Shown piece by piece: positions 41,554 through 47,469 of a DNA stretch of 47,469 nt. Positions within the stretch are counted from its first letter, which is position 1; each line of letters begins with the position of its first letter. The DNA lies in assembly GCA_013285915.1 (NCBI GenBank), contig JABDGS010000019.1, forward strand, positions 1-47,469. The letters are read 5' to 3'. The stretch is from Bacteroidota bacterium. Its GTDB lineage: Bacteria > Bacteroidota > Bacteroidia > Chitinophagales > Chitinophagaceae. Below the pieces are notes generated by a model. It made no database searches and was not told the origin of the DNA. It saw nothing but the letters and a program-made list of their open reading frames with translations. Both the position numbers and the translations under genes were made by a program.

Positions 41554-41649
41554 CTTTGTGTACTTTGCGACAATTCTTTGTGCTCTTTGCGTTAAAAACT
41601 TAACCGCAAAGGACTCAAAGAAAAGCAACGCAAAGGGCGCAAAGAAAGG
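41554..41649. repeat. CTTTGCG double palindrome
   Basis: Two copies of a CTTTGTG + CTTTGCG unit (41554-41569 and 41576-41592) are answered by two complementary copies (CGCAAAGGACTCAAAG and CGCAAAGGGCGCAAAG, 41605-41645) around a central TTAAAAACTTAA. The arms can fold into a long imperfect stem. The remainder of the 41467-41813 gap holds the heptad repeat and, near 41814, an AT-rich stretch; I see no gene in it. Confidence 0.7.
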
Positions 41650-41813
41650 AAGGGTATTATATGTTGAAGGGTTAGAGCGAAATAATATAAAACCCGGTAG
41701 ACAGAAGCATATTGTTCTAATTATAAAAAAAATCTCCCAGTGAGCTTTTTTTTATTTTAGTGTGTAACATAACAAAGTACCATCCGTTACAGCAACTACA
41801 AATTCCTTCTGCC

Positions 41814-44192
41814 ATGTTTAAAAATTATCTTCTTACCACATTGCGTAACCTTCGCAAAAACAAAGCGCATTCATTCATCAATATCTTCGGCCTTTCAGCG
41901 GGCATGGCTGTGGCTATGCTTATAGGGTTATGGATATGGGATGAAACACAGTACGACACCTACCACAAAAATTATAACAGTATTGCACAGGTAATGCAAA
42001 ACGAAACCTTTAATGGTAAGATAACCACTGGAAAGGGCAATGTTTTACCCCTGGCAGCAGAATTAAGAAGGAGTTATGGCAGCGATTTTAAATATGTGGT
42101 ATTATCCTCCTGGAGTATGAACAGCCTTGTTGCAGCGGGTGACAAAAAAATAAATATACAGGGCAATTATATGGAAGGTGATGCACCTGAAATGCTGAGC
42201 CTTAAAATGCTGGCTGGTACGCGCAGCGCATTTAAATCGCCGTCGTCTATCTTATTGTCGCAATCAACAGCCAAAGCGCTTTTTGGCAACGCCGACCCGA
42301 TAGGTAAAGTAGTAAAGATTGATGGTGAATTGAATGAAAAAGTTGCAGGTGTGTATGAAGACCTGCCCGAAAATACCAGTTTTAAAGATGTTGCATTTAT
42401 AGCGCCATTTTTTGATTTAACCAGCTGGGTAAAGGGTAATGAAAATAACTGGTATAATGAGTCGTTCCAGGTATTTGTGCAGATGGCTAATAATGCTGAT
42501 ATGGCTGCTGTATCTGCAAAAATTAAAAACATAAAAGTTAACAAAATAGATGCTAAAACAGCAAAGCTTGAAAAGCCGGAAATGTTTCTATTCCCTATGA
42601 GCAAATGGCATTTATATTCAACATTTGAAAACGGCGTTAGCGTTGGCGGCGCTATACAATATGTGCGATTGTTTGCTATAATAGGCGCGTTTGTTTTATT
42701 GTTAGCCTGTATAAATTTTATGAACCTTAGCACAGCCCGCAGTGAAAAACGCGCCAGGGAAGTTGGCATCCGCAAAGCTATTGGATCCTTACGCTCGCAG
42801 CTAATAAGTCAATTTTTCAGTGAGTCGCTTGTAGTTGCATTTTTTGCATTTTTAACATCAATTCTTTTATCGCTGCTTATACTGCCATTTTTTAATAGTG
42901 TATCAGGCAAACAGATCGGCCTGCCATGGGGCAATATTTATTTCTGGCTTGCAGGTATACTTTTTAGTGCTGTTACAGGGTTGATTGCAGGCACTTATCC
43001 TGCATTGTATTTATCCTCTTTTCAACCGGTAAAAGTATTAAAGGGAACGTTTAAGGCAGGCAGCGCGGCAGCCATCCCACGCAAGGTTTTGGTTGTAACA
43101 CAGTTCACCGTATCCATTGTGCTTATCATAAGCACGGTTACAGTTTTCAGGCAAATACAGTTTGCTAAAAGCCGCCCCACAGGCTATATCAGGCAAGGGT
43201 TAATAACCATTATAATGCAAACCTACAACTATCATAACAACCTTGCCAATATGCGTAATGATTTGCTGCAGCAAGGCGCTGTTACCGATATTGCAGAATC
43301 TAATACCCCTGTTACCGAAAATGACCATTACAGTGATGGTTTTAATTGGCCGGGCAAAGACCCCCAGGCAAGCGCTAAATTTAATACAGTAGGCATTAGC
43401 ATTGATTATGGCAAAACATTGGGGTGGCAGTTTATTGATGGCCGCGACTTTTCAAGGCAGTTGGTAACTGATTCTTCAGCGGTTGTGTTGAATGAAACAG
43501 CGGTGAAATATTTGGGCTTTAAAAAAACCGTTGGTTCAACTATTAAATGGTATGATAAAACATTCAGGGTTATCGGCGTGATAAAAGATGTGGTGATGGA
43601 ATCGCCCTACGAACCGTCTAAACAAACAGTATTCTATCTTGATTCAAGCATTGGCGGCATTTTAAATATAAAACTTAGCCCTAATATGCCTACTGCTGCA
43701 TCTCTCGCTAAAGTTGCCGCGGTATGCAAAAAATATTCACCCGAAGAGCCGTTTAATTACAAGTTTGCAGATGAAGATTATGCACGAAAATTCAGCGACG
43801 AAGAACGTGTTGGAAAATTAGCAGCATTTTTTGCAACACTTGCCATTATGATAAGCTGTTTAGGATTGTTTGGTATGGCATCGTTTATGGCTGAACAGCG
43901 TACCAAAGAAATTGGGTTACGTAAAGTTTTGGGGGCTTCGGTGTTCAGCCTTTGGCAATTATTGAGCAAGGATTTTGTTGGGCTTGTTATTATAGCGCTG
44001 CTTATAGCTGCCCCGGCCGCATATTATTTTATGTACAACTGGCTTCAGCATTATGAATACAGAACAAACATGGCGTGGTGGGTGTTTGCAGCAACAGGCG
44101 CGGGCGCTATAGCAATTACCCTTTTAACGGTTAGTTTTCAAAGTATAAAAGCAGCATTGGCAAACCCAATAAAAGCAATAAAAGCGGAATAA
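41814..44192 (+). CDS. ABC transporter permease (MacB/FtsX type) 4
   Basis: 792 residues from ATG 41814 (MFKNYLLTTLRNLRKNKAHSFINIFGLSAGMAVAMLIGLWIW). The frame is open further upstream but the conserved N-terminus fixes the start. MacB-like domain 1, FtsX 1 (CINFMNLSTARSEKRAREVGIRKAIGSLRSQLISQFFSES), domain 2 and FtsX 2 (LGLFGMASFMAEQRTKEIGLRKVLGASVFSLWQLLSKDF), ending NPIKAIKAE. It shares long identical stretches with gene 1 and almost the same N-terminus. The large gap before it could hold its own promoter. Confidence 0.93.
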   Translation: MFKNYLLTTLRNLRKNKAHSFINIFGLSAGMAVAMLIGLWIWDETQYDTYHKNYNSIAQVMQNETFNGKITTGKGNVLPLAAELRRSYGSDFKYVVLSSWSMNSLVAAGDKKINIQGNYMEGDAPEMLSLKMLAGTRSAFKSPSSILLSQSTAKALFGNADPIGKVVKIDGELNEKVAGVYEDLPENTSFKDVAFIAPFFDLTSWVKGNENNWYNESFQVFVQMANNADMAAVSAKIKNIKVNKIDAKTAKLEKPEMFLFPMSKWHLYSTFENGVSVGGAIQYVRLFAIIGAFVLLLACINFMNLSTARSEKRAREVGIRKAIGSLRSQLISQFFSESLVVAFFAFLTSILLSLLILPFFNSVSGKQIGLPWGNIYFWLAGILFSAVTGLIAGTYPALYLSSFQPVKVLKGTFKAGSAAAIPRKVLVVTQFTVSIVLIISTVTVFRQIQFAKSRPTGYIRQGLITIIMQTYNYHNNLANMRNDLLQQGAVTDIAESNTPVTENDHYSDGFNWPGKDPQASAKFNTVGISIDYGKTLGWQFIDGRDFSRQLVTDSSAVVLNETAVKYLGFKKTVGSTIKWYDKTFRVIGVIKDVVMESPYEPSKQTVFYLDSSIGGILNIKLSPNMPTAASLAKVAAVCKKYSPEEPFNYKFADEDYARKFSDEERVGKLAAFFATLAIMISCLGLFGMASFMAEQRTKEIGLRKVLGASVFSLWQLLSKDFVGLVIIALLIAAPAAYYFMYNWLQHYEYRTNMAWWVFAATGAGAIAITLLTVSFQSIKAALANPIKAIKAE

Positions 44193-44240
44193 GAATAATT
44201 TACAGTTACACTTTTCAGCGTAAGTTTTTTCATTCGCTGA

Positions 44241-44275
44241 ACTTTAAATTTCAAACTGTACACTTTAAACTAAAA
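44241..44275 (-). repeat. Heptad-phased repeat (TTTAAAG family)
   Basis: Units ACTTTAA, ATTTCAA, ACTGTAC and ACTTTAA in exact 7 bp phase (plus-strand reading); the minus-strand units TTTAAAG and TTTGAAA match those after kynU. It lies between the convergent permease 4 and the surface protein gene. Confidence 0.6.
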
Positions 44276-44300
44276 AAAGGGCAGCTTTGAAAAGCCGCCC
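44272..44300 (-). terminator. Intrinsic terminator after the surface protein gene
   Basis: On the minus strand the stem GGGC-G-GCTTT / AAAGC-T-GCCC (one internal mismatch) is followed by seven T. It lies 36 nt after the stop of the 906-residue protein gene. Confidence 0.8.
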
Positions 44301-44335
44301 GCATATAGTACCCCCAAGAAAAAAAACTTGTAATA

Positions 44336-47056
44336 TTATTTACCCTTTAACTCAAGAAGCTGGATTCTTTTTAAAAGATCATCAAGCGTTGCCTGCATAT
44401 CCTGGTTTTTCTTTTTCAAAGTTTCAATTTGCTGCTGCTGTTCTTGCACTGCTTTAACCAACGGCGCTACAAAGTCAGAATAACGAAGAGCATACAAATC
44501 GTTATCATTACCTGGCTTGTCTACACCGCTAAAATCGTATCCAACCTGGCGCGCAGCAGCCTGCACTTCCTGTGCAACAAAGCCAGTATATTGTATGTTA
44601 TCATTGGCTGCAGCAACGGCTGTAAAATTATTTTGTGATGTATTTTTACCGGGCCTTTTTTCTTTTACACCAAAAAAGGCGTTCAATTTGGCATTATCGT
44701 AATTGTATGTAACAGGCCTAAGCTTTAATATAAACTGCAGCCCCGGCACATTTTCCTGTATATTTCTTTTAAAGCGGCCATCTGAGAATGTTGACCAACC
44801 CACCTTGCCGCCAATACTCGTCATATTTGTGTTACCGATAACTGCTTTATTAGATGCGGTAACAATGGCATCCTGGCCAATTGCAATTGAGTTAAATAGG
44901 GCAGAACTTGATACGTCAGCCTGTTCGCCCAACAGCGTTAAACCATTGCCTGTTTTATTAGTCCATCCTGTAGATGCCCCTAAAAATGTATTGTCAAACC
45001 CATTGGTTTCCTGCAGGCCGGCGGCAGCACCAACATAGGTATTATAATAGCCCCCAGTTGTTATTTTGCCCGCTTCATCGCCAACAAAAACACTGCTTTG
45101 GCCCTGGTAAAAATGCGCGGAATTTGAACCTATTGCTATAGTTGACCTGGCGACAGAGCTAAACCCGGCACTATCACCAATAACAACCATATTTGAAACC
45201 CCATAATTAAGGCTCGTCATATTATAGTTTAAAGTTGCATGGCCAATAATTACGTTTTGATTTGAATTGCCCATTAACAACCCTGCATTATGCCCAATAA
45301 CAACATTATCCTGCCCGCTGCCGCTGAAGAACGCATTATTGCCTAACGCAACATCGCGCCTGCCGGAATAGTTGCCATAGGCTGCATACGAACCTATAAA
45401 AGTATTTTCGTCTGCTGAATTACCATAACCTGCAGAGTAACCTAAAAACGTGTTGTTATTGCCTACGTTTTTTGCGTATGCTGACAGGTAACCTATCGCT
45501 ACATTGTTTGACCCCTTTGCGTTATTATAACCGGTTTGGTACCCGATAAATGTATTGTTATTGCCTGTGCCGTTTTTGTACCCGCTCTGGTAGCCTTCAA
45601 AATGATTATAGGCCCCCGTTGTATCATTATAACCCGACTGGTAGCCATTAAAAAAATTATAGCTGGGTGTTTTGGCGAAGTAACCTGATTGAAAACCTAT
45701 TGCCATATTTTGTGCCCCGGTGGTGTTGTTATTGCCCGCCTGGAAGCCAACGAAGATGTTATTGCTGGCAGAGGTATTATTTTCGCCTGCCTGGTAACCC
45801 AGGAACGTATTATATGCGCCTGACGTATTATTATAGCCCGCTTGCAACCCAGTAAATAAATTATTAACGCCAGATGTGTTATAAAAGCCAGCCATGTGGC
45901 CGATAAATGTATTGTTACCACCGCCAATGTTGTTGCCGCCTGTTGCATAGCCTATAAAAAAGTTGCCGCTGCCGGTGGTATTTTTAAAGCCAGCCTGTGT
46001 ACCAATAAACAGGTTAAGGGCACCGCTTGTATTGGCGGCACCTGCACTATACCCTACAAATAACTGGCTGGAGCCTGTGTTTGCATAACCTGCACTATCA
46101 CCAATTATTGTATTATATTTTGCGGTAAGCTGTGTATAACCAGCCTTATAACCAACCAGCAGGTTGTGTGCTCCCTGTGTATTAAACCGGCCCGCGTAAT
46201 ACCCGATAAACTGGTTACTGCTGCCGGTATTATTTGCGCCGCCAGCCTCATTACCAATAAGCATATTGTTGTTTCCTGTAGTATTAAAATTACCTGCGTT
46301 GTAGCCGATAAACTGGTTGCCGGAGCCAAGTGTATTTAATGTGCCGGCCTGGTAACCTTCAAAATGATTTTGGTTTCCGCTGGTGGTACTTCCCCCTGCG
46401 CCTATGCCTGCAAAATGGTTAAAACTTCCATCAACGTTACTTGCACCCGCGCCGTTGCCATTAAAAAAATTATTTGAGCCTGCCGTATTGCTAAAACCGG
46501 CATTGGTTCCAACAAAAAAATTGTCGTCTACCTGGTTTTTAGTACCTGCCTGGTAACCTATGGCCGTTACATTAGTTATATTTTTATTCATGCCGGCCTG
46601 GTAGCCAAAAAACGTATTGCCATTATCGGGGTCTAACCATCCTGATAGTTGATTATTAACCCTGATGTTAAGCGGTACATCGTCCGTTGTGCCTATAAAA
46701 TGCTTGGCATCGGTTGTTTTTGCATTGCCACCAAGCAGCCATGCACTTTTAAGTGAAGTATCGCTTGCAACAATGCCCACCCACCTGTTGCCGGTGTAAT
46801 AATAAAAGCCGCTGTCAACGTCAGTTTGATAAACAAGCAAGCCTTTTGCAGGGGCTGCAATAGCCACTTTTTGGGCTGATGTCATTCGCGGAATAAGCAG
46901 CCCTTTGTTGGTAGCACTTATATCAAGCATTGCAGATGCATTGGCTGGTGTGCCTGATGCATTTATGCTTACGCCCTGCTGTGCATGTATTATTGCCGGT
47001 AAAGATATAAGTGCCAGGCTACAGATTGTTACGAAGGAAAATATGTGTGATCTCAT
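44336..47056 (-). CDS. Surface protein with YadA-head-like repeats and peptidase S74 chaperone domain
   Basis: 906 residues from ATG 47056 (MRSHIFSFVTICSLALISLP), which gives a signal peptide ending near AQQG. The frame is open further upstream but lacks a leader there. A Bacteroidota head module (ISATNKGLLIPRMTSAQKVAI to GFYYYTGNRWVGI, about 47-95) comes first. About 35 repeats of 14-19 residues then run from about 148 to 735, core (F/I)(I/V/L)GYQAG followed by NNTTGxNN, like the left-handed beta-roll of trimeric adhesin heads. The C-terminal S74 domain begins WSTFSDGRFKRNI (Ser758 in the SD pair is the expected self-cleavage residue). A coiled-coil tail of about 35 residues (VQEQQQQIETLKKKNQDMQ) ends the protein. 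Likely a trimeric surface fibre that trims its own chaperone. Confidence 0.9.
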   Translation of the reverse strand: MRSHIFSFVTICSLALISLPAIIHAQQGVSINASGTPANASAMLDISATNKGLLIPRMTSAQKVAIAAPAKGLLVYQTDVDSGFYYYTGNRWVGIVASDTSLKSAWLLGGNAKTTDAKHFIGTTDDVPLNIRVNNQLSGWLDPDNGNTFFGYQAGMNKNITNVTAIGYQAGTKNQVDDNFFVGTNAGFSNTAGSNNFFNGNGAGASNVDGSFNHFAGIGAGGSTTSGNQNHFEGYQAGTLNTLGSGNQFIGYNAGNFNTTGNNNMLIGNEAGGANNTGSSNQFIGYYAGRFNTQGAHNLLVGYKAGYTQLTAKYNTIIGDSAGYANTGSSQLFVGYSAGAANTSGALNLFIGTQAGFKNTTGSGNFFIGYATGGNNIGGGNNTFIGHMAGFYNTSGVNNLFTGLQAGYNNTSGAYNTFLGYQAGENNTSASNNIFVGFQAGNNNTTGAQNMAIGFQSGYFAKTPSYNFFNGYQSGYNDTTGAYNHFEGYQSGYKNGTGNNNTFIGYQTGYNNAKGSNNVAIGYLSAYAKNVGNNNTFLGYSAGYGNSADENTFIGSYAAYGNYSGRRDVALGNNAFFSGSGQDNVVIGHNAGLLMGNSNQNVIIGHATLNYNMTSLNYGVSNMVVIGDSAGFSSVARSTIAIGSNSAHFYQGQSSVFVGDEAGKITTGGYYNTYVGAAAGLQETNGFDNTFLGASTGWTNKTGNGLTLLGEQADVSSSALFNSIAIGQDAIVTASNKAVIGNTNMTSIGGKVGWSTFSDGRFKRNIQENVPGLQFILKLRPVTYNYDNAKLNAFFGVKEKRPGKNTSQNNFTAVAAANDNIQYTGFVAQEVQAAARQVGYDFSGVDKPGNDNDLYALRYSDFVAPLVKAVQEQQQQIETLKKKNQDMQATLDDLLKRIQLLELKGK

Positions 47057-47107
47057 AGAAGGAATTGATAAAGAATGCAAAAGTATTTTTAGTGAAGCCA
47101 ACCGCCT

Positions 47108-47125
47108 ATACCGAATATTCGGTAT
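47108..47125. promoter_or_regulatory. Perfect 18 bp palindrome upstream of the surface protein gene
   Basis: ATACCGAATATTCGGTAT is fully self-complementary. It is 52 bp upstream of the minus-strand ATG (47056) and 125 bp from the ATG of the divergent gene at 47250. Candidate operator for a dimeric regulator of one or both genes. Confidence 0.5.
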
Positions 47126-47249
47126 TCCGTGTGCAATAAATACCGCTAATATTTGCATATTGATAAATATATGCTGCCGTATACAAGTAATGGCAGCACA
47201 GTGATCTCGCATTTTATTAATGCCGGTATATGCCGGGCATAATATTATT

Positions 47250-47469
47250 ATGAAGTTAAAATTTGCAGGCGCATTATTATTGTTAATGCCGTTTATAACA
47301 AATGCGCAGCTGGTTATAGGGCCGGCAGGAAGCGCAGTTTTTTTTATCGGCAGCAGTACTAATGTTATTGTCGGTGGGGATGTTAACGCCGCAGCCAATG
47401 TAGCCGGTTCCGGTAAGCTTATATTTACAGGTAATTCACTGCAAAACTTAAATATGAACGGCAATAGCC
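47250..47469 (+). CDS. Exported protein, 5' end only
   Basis: ATG at 47250, open to the window edge for 73 codons: MKLKFAGALLLLMPFITNAQ is a signal peptide, followed by LVIGPAGSAVFFIGSSTNVIVGGDVNAAANVAGSG, a glycine-rich, beta-prone start seen in Bacteroidota secreted or surface proteins with T9SS sorting domains. The rest is outside the window, so no family can be named. It is divergent from the 906-residue surface protein gene, and the two may be co-regulated. Confidence 0.75.
   Translation, partial: MKLKFAGALLLLMPFITNAQLVIGPAGSAVFFIGSSTNVIVGGDVNAAANVAGSGKLIFTGNSLQNLNMNGNS

Noticed and set aside
34182..44192. Recent gene conversion between permeases 1 and 4.
   Set aside because: They are similar in domain ends and motifs but differ throughout the periplasmic domains, which fits old duplication and selection. 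A DNA alignment would be needed to claim conversion.
44214..44241. TTCAGCG / CGCTGAA hairpin as terminator of permease 4.
   Set aside because: The 14 nt loop and absence of a T-run after the right arm make it a weak candidate. It overlaps the heptad repeat.
45667..46329. Short open frames on either strand within the surface protein gene.
   Set aside because: They are out-of-frame shadows created by the repetitive codons of the GYQAG repeats.
44760..46620. DNA tandem repeat in the surface protein gene.
   Set aside because: The repetition is at protein level (GYQAG pattern); codon choice varies enough that no exact DNA repeat of useful length stands out.
44336..47464. A 1042-residue reading of the surface protein that extends past 47056.
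   Set aside because: The extra N-terminus is antisense to the divergent exported-protein gene and carries no leader. The signal peptide begins at ATG 47056.

Overview
This 47.5 kb stretch is a chromosomal segment of a Bacteroidota bacterium, most probably from the Chitinophagaceae or Sphingobacteriia side of the phylum. The evidence is a secreted protein with a gliding-motility (CHU_C, type IX secretion) C-terminal domain, an LptD-like outer-membrane protein of Bacteroidota type, tandem 800-residue FtsX/MacB permeases, a tail-fibre-like protein with a peptidase S74 chaperone, weak Shine-Dalgarno signals, and the TTTG / TAnnTTTG type of promoter in front of hipB. I saw no rRNA, tRNA, CRISPR array, insertion sequence or prophage. 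The species cannot be named from the sequence.

Layout. 1-1825: the first 608 codons of clpC (minus strand). 1.9-4.8 kb: a STAS protein, aroK with a DUF423 membrane protein, an Lrp/AsnC regulator with a partner of unknown function, and a small gene that looks frameshifted. 4.8-6.0 kb: glutaryl-CoA dehydrogenase. 6.2-8.9 kb: a secreted YCII protein, then an overlapping sigma factor / membrane anti-sigma / DUF4097 operon closed by a strong terminator. 8.9-18 kb: an outer-membrane beta-barrel protein, kynureninase, lptD, a cell-wall amidase, a leaderless HtrA-like protease and a serine hydrolase. 18-19.6 kb: a sulfotransferase and class IV aminotransferase pair. 19.6-24.6 kb: four transport or membrane genes (MFS, DedA, dicarboxylate symporter, amino-acid permease). 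24.6-30.1 kb: Uma2 endonuclease-like protein, YebC, NlpC/P60 hydrolase, a second sigma factor with a membrane partner, a HIT protein and a T9SS-type secreted protein. 30.1-31.6 kb: a tripartite hipB-hipS-hipT toxin-antitoxin module behind a double palindromic operator. 31.9-34 kb: homogentisate dioxygenase and a second sulfotransferase. 34.2-44.2 kb: four consecutive paralogous ABC permeases without an ATPase gene. 44.3-47.1 kb: a 906-residue tail-fibre-like surface protein. 47.25 kb to the end: the start of another exported protein.

How the genes fit together. Kynureninase (Trp), glutaryl-CoA dehydrogenase (Lys/Trp), homogentisate dioxygenase (Tyr/Phe), an Lrp/AsnC regulator, a branched-chain-type aminotransferase and amino-acid or dicarboxylate transporters suggest a cell that grows on amino acids. 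LptD, amidase, barrel protein and surface protein are envelope functions. Two sigma/anti-sigma sets and FtsX permeases point to signalling across the envelope.

The most unusual signal is outside the genes. Many intergenic regions hold degenerate tandem repeats phased at exactly 7 bp, and several begin within 0-6 nt of a stop codon. In at least five cases (kynU, lptD, hmgA, the NlpC gene and the third permease) they lie in the sense orientation of the gene just ended. Other interspersed elements accompany them: a CCCCTAAAGGGG motif next to two stop codons, a CGCTGATT inverted repeat, a CTTTGCG palindrome cluster and a set of tandem hairpins. I regard this layer of dispersed elements as the best candidate for something undescribed in this window.
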